64,000 nt of DNA from Ktedonobacteraceae bacterium (GCA_035653615.1 DASRBN010000015.1:248001-312000); one strand, 5' to 3'; counted from the first letter of the stretch, positions 9,281 through 18,732 are shown. Program-made: numbers and translations. Notes: generated by a model from the sequence alone, not told the origin.

Positions 9281-9784
9281 ATGGCAAAACAGACGCATGC
9301 TAAAAATACGCAGGTCAAAACTTCGGACAATAGCGAGGCGATAAAGGTTATTACGGTGAACCGCCAGGCCTACCACGATTACTTTGTCGAACGTACCATC
9401 GAGGCAGGCATTTCACTGGTCGGCACCGAAATCAAATCTATTCGCGATGGCAAGGTCAACCTGCGCGGCTCCTATGCTCTCATACGCAATGGTGAAGTAT
9501 GGTTGGAGAACGCCCATATCGCCATCTATGAGCATGGCAATCGCTACAATCACGAACCGCTGCGCAACCGCAAGCTCTTGCTGCACCACCGTGAAATCGC
9601 GCAGCTCCAGGCAAAGGTCGCGACGAAAGGCCTGACGCTCATTCCGCTCAAGCTGTACCTCAAAGGTGGCAGGGCCAAGGTCGAACTGGGCCTGTGTCGT
9701 GGCAAAAAGCTCTATGATAAACGCGAGGCCATCGCCGAACGCGAGGTGAAGCGCGAGATCGAGCGCGTTATTCGTAAAGGATAG
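9281..9784 (+). CDS. smpB: SsrA-binding protein SmpB
   Basis: A 167-residue SmpB, the tmRNA-binding partner that rescues stalled ribosomes. The oligonucleotide-binding core is clear: [20 protein letters not shown], then [42 protein letters not shown] and [16 protein letters not shown], ending in the basic tail [14 protein letters not shown]. The ATG at 9281 is preferred over an in-frame GTG two codons upstream, because AGAGG lies six bases before it. The tmRNA gene itself is not seen in this window. The thioesterase gene begins three bases after the stop, so the two are probably co-transcribed. Confidence 0.97.
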   Translation: MAKQTHAKNTQVKTSDNSEAIKVITVNRQAYHDYFVERTIEAGISLVGTEIKSIRDGKVNLRGSYALIRNGEVWLENAHIAIYEHGNRYNHEPLRNRKLLLHHREIAQLQAKVATKGLTLIPLKLYLKGGRAKVELGLCRGKKLYDKREAIAEREVKREIERVIRKG

Positions 9785-9786
9785 GT

Positions 9787-10245
9787 ATGCCAGATTCATA
9801 CGAAGAACGGGGAAACCTTTCCCCAGATTTTTTGCAAGAGATTCCTAAAAATTTTGGTATCCTGCACCTGCTAGGGATGAAGATTGTGAAGGCCGGTGCA
9901 GGAATAGGACAGGTAAGCATTCACGTGGATAGCCGTTTGATGCACCCACAGCAGATTGTGCATGGCGGCGTCATTTTTACGATTGCCGACGCGGCCATGT
10001 CTATGGCGCTGATGCCAGTCATTCCCCAGGGTTCGCTTTTCGGCACTATCGAGGCGAAAATAAATTTTATGCAGCCGGTACGGGCCGGCGACCTGCTGGC
10101 CGAAGGCAAAATTATTCACAAGGGACGCACCACGGCAGTAATCGAAGCCACGGTCTATAACATTAACGAGGGTGAACAGCAGGCCGTCGCGAAGGTGCTG
10201 GGAACATTTTATATCCGGCAGCCTAAAGATACGAGTACGCAATGA
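9787..10245 (+). CDS. PaaI-type hotdog-fold thioesterase
   Basis: A 152-residue protein of the PaaI/YbgC-like hotdog thioesterase family, which hydrolyses acyl-CoA thioesters in the cytoplasm. The family core reads MHPQQIVHGGVIFTIADAAM (about residues 55-74), containing the HGG motif and the catalytic Asp of the central helix. Later strands include EAKINFMQPVRAGDLLAEGK. The ATG starts three bases after the smpB stop. An earlier open extension beyond the stop carries nothing. The acyl-CoA substrate cannot be read from sequence. Confidence 0.88.
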   Translation: MPDSYEERGNLSPDFLQEIPKNFGILHLLGMKIVKAGAGIGQVSIHVDSRLMHPQQIVHGGVIFTIADAAMSMALMPVIPQGSLFGTIEAKINFMQPVRAGDLLAEGKIIHKGRTTAVIEATVYNINEGEQQAVAKVLGTFYIRQPKDTSTQ

Positions 10246-10348
10246 GGAAATTATGACTCTCAAGGGCCTTTTGAGATACGAGATCCATTTTGCAACAGGA
10301 TGGAGTTTATTCAGGCCCTCTGAGTCCTCAAGCAGAAGATATTCATGT

Positions 10349-11920
10349 TTATCCCATCAAGGTAATCTCTGGTTTTGCCTCAACAACCTCTTCACCGGCA
10401 GTATCGTCTGGTCCACTTTTATAAGAATACTGTTCCGCGCCGCCGCCCGGCAATAAAAACATACAGGCCAGGCCGATAAGCGCTAAGACGAATATCAAAG
10501 TGTATACCCAGAACAGGCTCTGGGAAAGCGCGACTTGCAGTTGATACAAAAAGTCGTGCGGCAGAGAGGCCCGCACATTCGGCGTGAGCAGGACGTTTGC
10601 CGGAGCCACACTTTTAGGCAGACGCGCTACGGTACCGGCGAAACGCGCAAAAATGGGAGCGAAGCGCGTGGCCATCTGGGCATTGAGGATCGTTCCCATG
10701 ATGGCTACGCCGACGGTGCCACCAATCGTGCGAAAGAACTGGGTTGACGCGGTTGCCACGCCACGCAGGTTCCAGGGTACGGCATTTTGCACCGAAAGGA
10801 CAAAGGCTGTACTCAGCATTCCCAGTCCCGTACCCGTTATAGCCATGGCGCATATGATAAGGGGCAGGCTCGTATCGACATTAAAGAGCGCGACGATACC
10901 TACACCCACTGCCTCAAGAATGGCCCCTACCACCGTGGTAAAACGATAGCCATAGCGAATGACGATCCTGCTGCTGAGCGTTGCCGCAATAGGCCATGCC
11001 AGCAGCAGCGGGCCAAGCGTAATACCGGCACTGGTCGCGGTTCCACCTTTTACACCCTGCACAAAGAGCGGAACATACGAGGTGAGACCGAACATCACTA
11101 CTCCCAGGATCACCCCACCGATGCTCGCAATCGCGATGATGCGGTTATTAAACAACGTCAGCGGAAGAATCGGCTCTGCGGCTCGACGTTCTTGAATCAA
11201 GAAAAGGACGAGTAGAATAGCGGCAATAGCAAAAAGTCCGATGCTCGGCAGCGAATCCCAGGCCCAGCTTGTCCCACCCTGTAGCGTGGCGAAGAGCAGC
11301 GCCACAATGCCACCGGTGAGGGTTACTGTTCCCAGGTAATCGAGCGAGTGCTTCTTACGTTCTACATGTTCCTGCAACGAAATAATCAGCAGGAAAGCCG
11401 AAAGCAGACCAAAAGGAATGTTGATGTAAAAGACCCAGCGCCAGGAGAAATGATCGACAATCACTCCGCCAATGGCAGGGCCGACGATACTTGAAAGTCC
11501 CCAGACACCGCTGAAAAGCCCTTGCACTCTGGCTCGCTCTTTTAACTCAAAAATATCACCGATGATAGTGAGGACGATAGGTAAAACGGCGCCCGCTCCT
11601 AATCCTTGAATGGCACGGAATATAATCAGTTGCTCCATGGATTGAGCAGCGCCCGATGCCGCCGAACCTAGCAGGAATAGAGCAGTACCGAAGAGGAAGA
11701 GTGGTTTGCGCCCATAGAGGTCCGCGAGCTTGCCATAGATAGGGACGGTGGTAGTAGAAGTGAGAAGGTAAGCTGAAAAAACCCAGGAATAGAGGGTGAT
11801 GCCACCCAGCTTTCCGACGATGCTCGGCAGCGCTGTACCAACGATAGTCGTATCAAGCGCTGCCAGCGACATACCCAGCATAAGTCCAATAGTGACAATA
11901 ATCCTTGCGTTCCTGGTCAT
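10349..11920 (-). CDS. MFS drug:H+ antiporter, DHA2 (EmrB/QacA) type
   Basis: A 523-residue, 14-helix major facilitator. Motif typical of DHA2 appears in TM1: LAALDTTIVGTALPSIVGKL. Motif A in loop 2-3 is YGKLADLYGRKPLFLFGTAL, and GLGAGAVLPIVLTIIGDIF and GPAIGGVIVDHFSWRWVFYI (motif C region) follow. Members export drugs and other amphiphiles with protons. The start has GAAGGA upstream. It is a single gene; no adjacent regulator is visible. About 100 bases separate it from the convergent thioesterase gene. A second DHA2-type transporter lies at 53627-55147. Confidence 0.93.
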   Translation of the reverse strand: MTRNARIIVTIGLMLGMSLAALDTTIVGTALPSIVGKLGGITLYSWVFSAYLLTSTTTVPIYGKLADLYGRKPLFLFGTALFLLGSAASGAAQSMEQLIIFRAIQGLGAGAVLPIVLTIIGDIFELKERARVQGLFSGVWGLSSIVGPAIGGVIVDHFSWRWVFYINIPFGLLSAFLLIISLQEHVERKKHSLDYLGTVTLTGGIVALLFATLQGGTSWAWDSLPSIGLFAIAAILLVLFLIQERRAAEPILPLTLFNNRIIAIASIGGVILGVVMFGLTSYVPLFVQGVKGGTATSAGITLGPLLLAWPIAATLSSRIVIRYGYRFTTVVGAILEAVGVGIVALFNVDTSLPLIICAMAITGTGLGMLSTAFVLSVQNAVPWNLRGVATASTQFFRTIGGTVGVAIMGTILNAQMATRFAPIFARFAGTVARLPKSVAPANVLLTPNVRASLPHDFLYQLQVALSQSLFWVYTLIFVLALIGLACMFLLPGGGAEQYSYKSGPDDTAGEEVVEAKPEITLMG

Positions 11921-12094
11921 ATCCGCGATTCCTTCTATTTATGTCACATGAATGCTCTTTGAAAGCAAAAAGCGAGCTCCCGCAGTCTCGCCTTGAGATG
12001 TACGATGCTCTACCGGCCGGCTGATCAGATGCCATGGCATTGAGGACGAGTAAAAAGAACTGTCTATTCGGGTTAACACAATCCCAAGAACGAA

Positions 12095-13402
12095 TTATTC
12101 CGCAGGCCCGAAATTCGCAACTGAATGCTGGGTACTATGAGCAATCCTGCGCTCCTGCCGGAATAAGAACAGCAGAGAAATGAGCGCGATGAATGCTAGC
12201 AGGGCTGTGAGATAGATTAAGCCGTTGAATCCCCACACCTGGGCGAATACGCCTCCCAATCCATTGCCCACCAGCTGTCCCAGTCCTAGAAAAACAGAAT
12301 ACAAGCCCATCAGCAGACCACGATCCTTGGCCGCCTCCTCAGATACATCGGCAAGATACGCGAGGGCCGCCGGAGCGAAGGCAGTTTCCGCGAAGATTCC
12401 CAGCATCAACACCACAATCCAGAATACCAGCACCGGAATTTGCTCCACACCGCCGCTGTTGATGCCAAAAAGAGCAATACAGCCCAGGTAGACTCCGGCC
12501 ACGGAAAAGAGCATCAGCACAAGGCGAGGTATACGATTGAGGAAAAATGCCCAGAAGAGCAGGCAAAGCCCGAAGAAGAGGACATAGGCGCCGAGAATGA
12601 GGCTCAAACGCCCGCCGCCGCCATGACCACTCACAATGCCCATTAAATACTGGTGCGGCAAATGCCTGCGAGCAGAGAGGATGAAGGTCAATTGAGAACT
12701 CAGCCAGACACCCAGTAGAGCCGCGATGCTTATCCATGCCGGAATAAAGATGAAGAGGCGCGGAGTGCGGATAATGCGCCAGTAGCGCATGGCAAGGGCA
12801 TTTATCCTACCACGATCCATGATTTGCCGGACTTTCGGCACCACCATCATACAAAGAGCTACCAGCAAATAACCGAGGGCAAGCACGCCGAAGGAGAAGC
12901 GACCAAAACGATCCCAGGCAAATCCTCCCGCGGCCACACCTGCTGCCAACCCGCCGCTAGTCGCAAGTTCGTAAAAGCTCATGAAGCGCATGCGACGGGC
13001 CGGATTCTGAGCCGTGTAGTCGGCGAGATAGCCAAGGACGGCAGGCACCTGCATGGCCGAGGATATTCCTGCCAGGACTTGCAGGCTTACCAGGTACAGT
13101 AGAGCATTCTCAGAAGGAGTAAAAAAGAGTAGCGCTACCTGTATCAGGCCCAATACTGGCCCGATAGTAAGGAATATACGGCGCCCCCAGCGGTCGCTGA
13201 ATGCGCCCATGACGGGGGCCAGGGTCAGCTCAGTAACAAAAAAAGCCACCGAGAGCATGCCAACATTGATATTGGTAATCACACGACCATGACGCAGCGA
13301 AAGCTCCGCCAGGAAACGCCCCAGGATGATATTTCCCGCACCACCATTGAGGCGTAAGATAAACGTGCCGACGAGCAGTGGTATGACCGAACGTCGAAGC
13401 AT
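12095..13402 (-). CDS. MFS transporter (12-helix type)
   Basis: A 435-residue major facilitator. It opens RRSVIPLLVGTFILRLNGGA; motif A is MGAFSDRWGRRIFLTIGPVL, and the middle and last thirds hold further hydrophobic helices such as LGQLVGNGLGGVFAQVWG. The start at 13402 lies one base after the stop of the small membrane protein gene (TAACATG), so both are read from one message. Substrate is unknown; the sequence is closer to general sugar/drug efflux facilitators than to DHA2. Confidence 0.88.
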   Translation of the reverse strand: MLRRSVIPLLVGTFILRLNGGAGNIILGRFLAELSLRHGRVITNINVGMLSVAFFVTELTLAPVMGAFSDRWGRRIFLTIGPVLGLIQVALLFFTPSENALLYLVSLQVLAGISSAMQVPAVLGYLADYTAQNPARRMRFMSFYELATSGGLAAGVAAGGFAWDRFGRFSFGVLALGYLLVALCMMVVPKVRQIMDRGRINALAMRYWRIIRTPRLFIFIPAWISIAALLGVWLSSQLTFILSARRHLPHQYLMGIVSGHGGGGRLSLILGAYVLFFGLCLLFWAFFLNRIPRLVLMLFSVAGVYLGCIALFGINSGGVEQIPVLVFWIVVLMLGIFAETAFAPAALAYLADVSEEAAKDRGLLMGLYSVFLGLGQLVGNGLGGVFAQVWGFNGLIYLTALLAFIALISLLFLFRQERRIAHSTQHSVANFGPAE

Positions 13403-13403
13403 G

Positions 13404-13604
13404 TTATTCTTTTTCGTTGTTGGATGGTTCGACGGCGATACGAGCAACATGTTCTTTCCGCTGGCTGCGTAGCGTCAATAGGGCAATGACACTGCCCGCA
13501 AGTATCAAGACAACGGCTATTAGCAACAATGCGAGTAGAAGTGGCCGCATTCCTTCGTTTCCTGCTGAACTCAGAGCCAGTGCCCCCACGACAAACATTG
13601 TCAT
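13404..13604 (-). CDS. Small membrane protein, operon partner of MFS
   Basis: A 66-residue protein: MTMFVVGALALSSAGNEGMR, then one strong TM helix (PLLLALLLIAVVLILAGSVI), then a basic-to-acidic cytoplasmic tail with RSQRKEHVA and ending NNEKE. The start is preceded by GAGAGAGAG, and its stop almost touches the ATG of the MFS gene. I do not recognise a family. It may be an accessory subunit of the transporter; this rests on position only. Confidence 0.6.
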   Translation of the reverse strand: MTMFVVGALALSSAGNEGMRPLLLALLLIAVVLILAGSVIALLTLRSQRKEHVARIAVEPSNNEKE

Positions 13605-13720
13605 TTCTCTCTCTCTTTAGCACACGTTCTTCAAGCTATCCGGTGTCCAATTGCCTGATGGCCACTATCTGTCACAGTAAAATAGCAGCTACATAGTGAG
13701 GATTAACTGCCCGGCGAGAC

Positions 13721-13742
13721 CAGGGGATGGCAACCCCCTGGC
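13721..13742. other. GC-rich hairpin downstream of the GNAT block
   Basis: CCAGGGG (13721-13727) pairs with CCCCTGG (13736-13742). It lies about 110 bases past the stop of the last minus-strand GNAT gene and could end that transcript, but no T-tract follows. A second, wider pair (GATTACCGTGT near 13759 and ACACGGTAATT near 13842) surrounds the spacer. Confidence 0.4.
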
Positions 13743-13850
13743 CTTGCTTAAAAACGACGATTACCGTGTACACACGTATTGCCCGCCCACTACTTCTACG
13801 TATCATGACGGCACAAACAGATTGAAAGTAACCGCCTTAAGACACGGTAA

Positions 13851-14831
13851 TTATACTGATAGCGAGTGCGTGGCTAATTCGACACCTGCGCGCAGTTCCT
13901 TCTCATAGTTGTACGACTCGTGGGCCTTATGCATACCGGCGCGCTCATAAAGGCGGGTGGCACCGGATAGATTTTGCGAATCGACGCCCAGGCGGGCCTT
14001 ACGCGAACCACGCCGGTAGAACTCACCGAACGAATGGCGCAGCAAAGCCATACCCAGACCCTTGCGCCTCCAGGGACGACGCACGGCTAAATCACCAACC
14101 CATGGCGTTCCCAGCGAATACTCACAGAGCGAAATGCCGGCGATCTCATCTCCCTCATATGCAATGAACCACAGCGACGGATCAAAGTCCGCGCGATCCA
14201 ACGTCCAATGTTTCCAGGACTCAAAATCTCCCGGTACATATCCCCAGTGGTCCTGGAAAGCCTCGTCGAAAGCCGCGAACACTGCACGTTCCTGGCCCGG
14301 CTGGAATGTGCGCACTCCAATATGGTCCGGCCATTCCGGCGCAGGTGGCCTCTGATTGAACTCAATTTCCATCGACCAATGAATGCGGATGCGCTTGAAA
14401 CCCTCTTCTTCAAGCACTCGAGCCAGGTCTACATTGTGGCTATTGACCCAGGAATTGAGCGCTACGCGAGCGCCTTCAGGAGCTTGAGGAATGAAGTGCT
14501 GAGCTCGCTCTTCGGCCAGTCGCAGCAGGTGAGCCTCGATGCCCAGCCCTCTATAAGCGGGATGGACACGGGGCGTCGTGTACATATGGATAATATCCTT
14601 ATGCCCCAGGCTCGCGCGCGCCACAATTTGTCCGTTGGGTGCGACAACTACCCAGGCATCTTTTGCAAGATCAAAGCCCGGCATCCGCCAGCCGTTGCGT
14701 ATATCCTCTTCGGAATCGGCCGGCTCGCCTACCTCAACGAGGTTACAGGCGTTTACTAGCTCCGTGACGGCTTTCACGTCATCCATCGTTGGCGGACGTA
14801 TAAGGAAATCTCTCGGAAATAGGTATGCCAT
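13851..14831 (-). CDS. Tandem-domain GNAT acetyltransferase (GNAT-1)
   Basis: A 326-residue protein made of two GCN5-type acetyltransferase domains, like mycothiol synthase MshD in layout. Domain 1 (about 10-160) has HPAYRGLGIEAHLLRLAEER as its acetyl-CoA motif A. Domain 2 (about 170-318) has VRRPWRRKGLGMALLRHSFG with the R/QxxGxG/A pattern, then GVDSQNLSGATRLYERAGM. The ATG at 14831 has GAGG seven bases upstream. It is the last of three related genes in the same direction and ends almost identically to GNAT-3. Acceptor substrate is unknown. Confidence 0.85.
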   Translation of the reverse strand: MAYLFPRDFLIRPPTMDDVKAVTELVNACNLVEVGEPADSEEDIRNGWRMPGFDLAKDAWVVVAPNGQIVARASLGHKDIIHMYTTPRVHPAYRGLGIEAHLLRLAEERAQHFIPQAPEGARVALNSWVNSHNVDLARVLEEEGFKRIRIHWSMEIEFNQRPPAPEWPDHIGVRTFQPGQERAVFAAFDEAFQDHWGYVPGDFESWKHWTLDRADFDPSLWFIAYEGDEIAGISLCEYSLGTPWVGDLAVRRPWRRKGLGMALLRHSFGEFYRRGSRKARLGVDSQNLSGATRLYERAGMHKAHESYNYEKELRAGVELATHSLSV

Positions 14832-14900
14832 AATTTTGCCTCTATTCTTTACAGACTCACACCCCCTGATGGATTTTGCCAACCGAATGGGGCAATCAGT

Positions 14901-14976
14901 TCGTGTCATTCTTCGCTGCGCTCAGAATCTCAGCGTCCCAAGGCACAGATTCTTCGCTGCGCTCAGAATGACACGA
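14901..14976. repeat. Double copy of dispersed repeat with inverted flanks
   Basis: Two same-direction copies of ATTCTTCGCTGCGCTCAGAA (starting about 14908 and 14949) are enclosed by the inverted pair TCGTGTCATTC (14901) and GAATGACACGA (to 14976). It lies between GNAT-2 and GNAT-1. Confidence 0.85.
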
Positions 14977-15026
14977 CCGGATTCCCCACTTCGATTGGAA
15001 AAATTCATAAGGATCGAGATGCGTAT

Positions 15027-15713
15027 CTAGCTGGCGCACGAAATTGTATCCCATTCCCCATCCAGGAGCATGGAATCTTCTCCTACGCGTAGTTCCTTCT
15101 CATAAGTGTTGTATTGGTGGACGACGAAGATCGCATCGCGTTCGTAGCACTGGCTTGCGCCATAGAGTCGCAGCGAATCAACATCGAGTTCAATCTGCAA
15201 CTTGCCCTGCGGCTTAGACGCGCTCAGGGCCTCCTCGACTTCGAGGGCTATCCGCCAGAACTGCCGGACGGATGTGTAGCCTTCGCGTTCGAACAGGCGC
15301 CTGGCCTGTTGATTGTTGCTTGCGACCGTTCCTCTCAATGTGACGCGAGTTCCGCGACGCGCATACAGGACATGCAGGCGCGCCCGTTCCTCTACCAGCC
15401 GCAGCAACAGCGTGCCAATACCACGGTTGCGATACTCAGGGTGAACGCATAGGAACATGGAGATTTGCTCGTGGTCGCGATGCCACACACACGCAAATCC
15501 AACTAACTGTCCCTTCGTTGTGACTATGACCCAGGCATCGGTGGCGAGGTTGAACCCGCACTGCTGCCAGTTGGAGAGTAAATCCTCCATCGTGTTATCC
15601 GCCGCACCGAACTCGGCTGTGTCACATGCCAGCACCAGTTCCCTGATAGCTTCCAGGTCTTCGGTCTTTGGAGCACGCGCCAATAGATTTTTTAGTAGTA
15701 CAGCCATAGTCAT
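15027..15713 (-). CDS. GNAT protein with internally deleted second domain (GNAT-2)
   Basis: A 228-residue relative of the flanking genes. Domain 1 is complete, with VHPEYRNRGIGTLLLRLVEE as motif A. After about residue 155 it jumps directly to the end of a second domain: ELDVDSLRLYGASQCYERDA and then YNTYEKELRVGED, matching the last 40 residues of GNAT-1 and GNAT-3. About 100 residues, including the second motif A, are absent. It is therefore probably a one-domain enzyme with a relic tail, or non-functional. The frame is open and has GGAG upstream, so expression is likely. The start could be the ATG at 15713 or the one two codons later, which has better spacing. Confidence 0.8.
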   Translation of the reverse strand: MTMAVLLKNLLARAPKTEDLEAIRELVLACDTAEFGAADNTMEDLLSNWQQCGFNLATDAWVIVTTKGQLVGFACVWHRDHEQISMFLCVHPEYRNRGIGTLLLRLVEERARLHVLYARRGTRVTLRGTVASNNQQARRLFEREGYTSVRQFWRIALEVEEALSASKPQGKLQIELDVDSLRLYGASQCYERDAIFVVHQYNTYEKELRVGEDSMLLDGEWDTISCAS

Positions 15714-15787
15714 TTTCTCCGATCTTGTAGACCCCTTTGGGTTTCCCGCTCCCAGGGCATCGTCGCGGATACCCTGGGAGCCTTCGC

Positions 15788-16774
15788 TTACACTGCGATC
15801 GTCTGCGTGCTCAGTTCTTTACCGGCACGCAACTCCTTTTGATAGGAGATGTATTGCCGCGCAGCATGCATACCGGCCCGTTCATAGAGCCGCACTGCGC
15901 CAGTCAAATTCTGTGAATCGACACCTAAGCCAACCTTGCGCCTGCCGCGTTTGTAGAACTCCCCGAATGCATGAAGCAACAGGGCTAATCCTACCCCCTT
16001 GCGCCTCCAGGGACGCAGGACGGCTAGCTGGCCAACCCAGCCTAAATCCATATCCACTTCATCGTTACAAAGCGCACCGCCGGCAATCTGTTCGCCTTCG
16101 AATGCCAGAAACCACAGCGTCGGATCAAAGGTTTCCCTGCTAATCATCCAGTGCTGCCAGTCCTCGAAATTTCCCGGCAGGTGGCCCCAGTGATCCTGGA
16201 AAGCCGTATCGATCATTTCGAAGACCTGGCGATCCATACCCGGCTGGAATGTGCGCACCGTAATGCCCTCAGGCCATACCGGCTCCGGCGGGGGAGTCTC
16301 CATATCGATTTCCATGCGCCAGTTGTGGCGTACAGCCTGGAAGCCTGCTCGTTCAAAGAGTTGCTGTGCGGTCTCATTTTTGGAGCTGGCCCAGCTATTC
16401 AAGGTGACACGCGCTTCAGGATCGGCTTCGGCCATTTGCTGGCGTCCCCAGGCCTCAGCCAATTGAAGTAAATGTTCGCCAATACCCTGGTCTTCATATC
16501 CGGGTCGCACGCGAACAAAGGTGAAGATTTTCGCGTGCAGCCGTTGCTCCATGTCCGCGTATCCAACCAGTTGACCGTTCGGCGCCAGGACCATCATGGC
16601 ATCCGTATCCAGGTGGAACGATGGGGCCTGCCACACGGTTCGTAGCTCATCAAGCGTAATGTCCGGCACACCGTATTCCGCGATATCACATGTATTTAAG
16701 AGTTCGCTTACTGTTTCTACATCGTCCATTGTTGGGCGGCGCACTTGATAAGCCTCTGAAAGTATATTCGCCAT
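15788..16774 (-). CDS. Tandem-domain GNAT acetyltransferase (GNAT-3)
   Basis: A 328-residue two-domain GNAT, clearly paralogous to GNAT-1. Domain 1 carries VRPGYEDQGIGEHLLQLAEA and domain 2 VLRPWRRKGVGLALLLHAFG, followed by GVDSQNLTGAVRLYERAGM. AGGAGAG lies ahead of the ATG. It follows the ABC permease by 102 bases that are filled by a dispersed repeat, so it is probably the first acetyltransferase of the same transcript. Whether it modifies the peptide encoded at 18857-19060, an antibiotic or an unrelated amine is not known. Confidence 0.87.
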   Translation of the reverse strand: MANILSEAYQVRRPTMDDVETVSELLNTCDIAEYGVPDITLDELRTVWQAPSFHLDTDAMMVLAPNGQLVGYADMEQRLHAKIFTFVRVRPGYEDQGIGEHLLQLAEAWGRQQMAEADPEARVTLNSWASSKNETAQQLFERAGFQAVRHNWRMEIDMETPPPEPVWPEGITVRTFQPGMDRQVFEMIDTAFQDHWGHLPGNFEDWQHWMISRETFDPTLWFLAFEGEQIAGGALCNDEVDMDLGWVGQLAVLRPWRRKGVGLALLLHAFGEFYKRGRRKVGLGVDSQNLTGAVRLYERAGMHAARQYISYQKELRAGKELSTQTIAV

Positions 16775-16814
16775 TGAGTTTCTCTCCTTTCTGCCGGCTT
16801 CGCCCTGGGAATGT

Positions 16815-16876
16815 GGGGGCCGATTGATCGACCTCAGCGCCGATTCATCGGCCCCGGCCGGGGCTAAAACCCGGCA
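16815..16876. repeat. Dispersed GCCGATTTATCGGCCCC-family repeat
   Basis: Contains GGGGGCCGATTGATCG, then CAGCGCCGATTCATCGGCCC, then GGCCGGGGCTAAAACCCGGC. Close relatives lie at 24874-24914 and 50813-50830. Located between the ABC permease and GNAT-3. Confidence 0.75.
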
Positions 16877-17707
16877 TTATCCATTTCTCTTCAATTTACC
16901 GGTGCGTTTCGCGTAGCGCTCGGCGAGCCTGAAGACGAAAATTCCGAGCGGTACGCTGATGATGCCGGTGATGATCAGCGGCCAGGTATAACTCCATATC
17001 TCTGCCGACCAGATCGTCTGGTTATTCAGCAAAGCCGCGCGCAATCCCTCAAGCACATACGTTGCGGGCGAGATGCGTGCGAACGGTTGCATCCATCCTG
17101 GCAGGACGCTGATCGGATAGTAGACACCCGATACGAGCAGCAAGATGGCGCGCACAATATAGGACATCTGCGAGCCTCGCTCGGTGTAGAGCAGCGGCAG
17201 GATCGACGCGCCGATGCCGAAACCGATGAACGAGATGCTGCCAACCAGCAACATGAAGATGGCCGTCAGGTAGTTGGCATGGCTCAAATCGAGATGGAAG
17301 AACGCTCCCACTACGAGCAGCTGGATGAAGGTAAAAAGCATACCATGCGCCACCGCGTACCAGCAGCTCCCTATCAGGTGCGTGAACCGCGAGATGGGAG
17401 CCATGAAGGTATGTTCAATCGTCCCTTCCCAGCGCTCGATTGTGATCATATCGGTGACGCCCTCGAAGGTGACGCTCAGGTACGACCACACCGAGGTGCC
17501 AATCAACAGGTAGAGAATCAGGTAACTCGTATTGATCGGTGTGCCGGTGATGATCGATGCGCTGGCGCCGATGTAGGTTACCGACATGGCGTTGACTATG
17601 TTGTAAACCAGCCAGACGATCTCCCACGCCCAGTAGCGCTTGGTCAGGTTCCAGTTGCGCTCAAAGAAGGCATAAGTTGCGCGTCCCTGGTGCATGAGCA
17701 TTGACAT
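16877..17707 (-). CDS. ABC-2 type transporter permease
   Basis: A 276-residue inner-membrane subunit with six predicted TM helices. After a cytoplasmic N-terminus come WEIVWLVYNIVNAMSVTYIG, YLILYLLIGTSVWSYLSV, and the ABC-2 coupling segment ERWEGTIEHTFMAPISRFTH. The conserved late part is LLLVSGVYYPISVLPGWMQP followed by SPATYVLEGLRAALL. Family members export drugs, lipids or peptides. AAGGAG lies eight bases before the ATG. It begins 71 bases after the ATPase gene, forming an exporter pair. Confidence 0.92.
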   Translation of the reverse strand: MSMLMHQGRATYAFFERNWNLTKRYWAWEIVWLVYNIVNAMSVTYIGASASIITGTPINTSYLILYLLIGTSVWSYLSVTFEGVTDMITIERWEGTIEHTFMAPISRFTHLIGSCWYAVAHGMLFTFIQLLVVGAFFHLDLSHANYLTAIFMLLVGSISFIGFGIGASILPLLYTERGSQMSYIVRAILLLVSGVYYPISVLPGWMQPFARISPATYVLEGLRAALLNNQTIWSAEIWSYTWPLIITGIISVPLGIFVFRLAERYAKRTGKLKRNG

Positions 17708-17778
17708 TGGTTATTCTCCTTAATAAGGGCGCGAGAGCATTAAAAGGCGTTTCGCGAGCTGCGCTTCTGGCCCCCAGG

Positions 17779-18732
17779 CTATTCCTCTTCATCTTCTCGT
17801 CGCGCTTCGTAAGCCTCAAAGGCTTTTTCCCAGCTTCCGTAGCGCGCGATATCGGCGTCGGTGATGAGGTGAGACGCGGTATAGTGCATGAATACTTCAT
17901 TCATGGTGACAGGTGTTGTACGTTCCGTGCGTTCCGCGACCGCGCGTTTGAGTTCTCCCACCTCGCCCATCGCCACGATGCGTCCCTTGTCGATAATCGC
18001 GACCCGGTCGCATAGGGCTTCAGCCTCGTCCATATCATGTGTGGTGATCAGAATGGTAGCATCATGATCCTCGCGCAGGCGCTCGACAAAGTTCTGCACG
18101 TCAATCTTCGAACGTGGGTCGAGTCCCGTCGTCGGCTCATCCAGTAGCAGCACGATGGGTGCGGTCAGAAATGCACGAGCGATGGCAACTTTCTGCTGCA
18201 TGCCACGGGACATATTCTCCAGTGGCTGTCCAACACGGTCTTCAGGGATGCCCAGACGGCTCAAGATGCTACGGATTTTGGTGCGTGCCTCCTGACCTGG
18301 CATGTTGTAGAGACGTGCCGCATAGATCAGGTTCTCCATCGGCGAGAGCTTCTTGAAGAACGAGGCCTCAACGCTCACACGATTGATGAGTCGTTGCACC
18401 ATGCGTTCATCCTTTTCAACATCGTAACCAAAGATGCTGACATGCCCTGTATCAGGAATCAACAGCGTTGAGAGGATGCGGATGAGCGTCGATTTACCGG
18501 AACCATTCGCGCCCAGGATACCCATGATCTCGCGGCGCTTTACCACCATATTCACATTATCGACGGCGACGACCTCCGTTTTTCCCTCTTTCTGCTTCTT
18601 ACCAGGCCAGCGCAACAGCGGGCGTGACTTTTTGAACACTTTAGAGACGCCGTCTATCACCACAGCATCCTTCGTTTGATCGATAACAATATTCCCTAAG
18701 AGCGGTGTTTCATTGAGATCTGTAATTGCCAC
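17779..18732 (-). CDS. ABC transporter ATP-binding protein
   Basis: A 317-residue ATPase of the DrrA/NodI-like exporter class. Walker A is GANGSGKST (about residues 74-82), the signature is MSRGMQQK, Walker B is IVLLLDEPTTGLDP, and the switch is TTHDMDEAEAL. The C-terminal extension ends in an acidic stretch (RREDEEE). The GTG at 18732 is preferred to the ATG at 18738, because AGGAGA abuts the ATG but sits seven bases before the GTG. Only about 35 bases separate this start from a strong terminator upstream, leaving no room for a separate promoter. The gene therefore probably depends on read-through from the peptide gene. Confidence 0.93.
   Translation of the reverse strand: MAITDLNETPLLGNIVIDQTKDAVVIDGVSKVFKKSRPLLRWPGKKQKEGKTEVVAVDNVNMVVKRREIMGILGANGSGKSTLIRILSTLLIPDTGHVSIFGYDVEKDERMVQRLINRVSVEASFFKKLSPMENLIYAARLYNMPGQEARTKIRSILSRLGIPEDRVGQPLENMSRGMQQKVAIARAFLTAPIVLLLDEPTTGLDPRSKIDVQNFVERLREDHDATILITTHDMDEAEALCDRVAIIDKGRIVAMGEVGELKRAVAERTERTTPVTMNEVFMHYTASHLITDADIARYGSWEKAFEAYEARREDEEE

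Noticed and set aside
13279-13623. 114-codon minus-strand frame across the small membrane protein and MFS start
   Set aside because: Frame conflicts with two better-supported genes joined as TAACATG.
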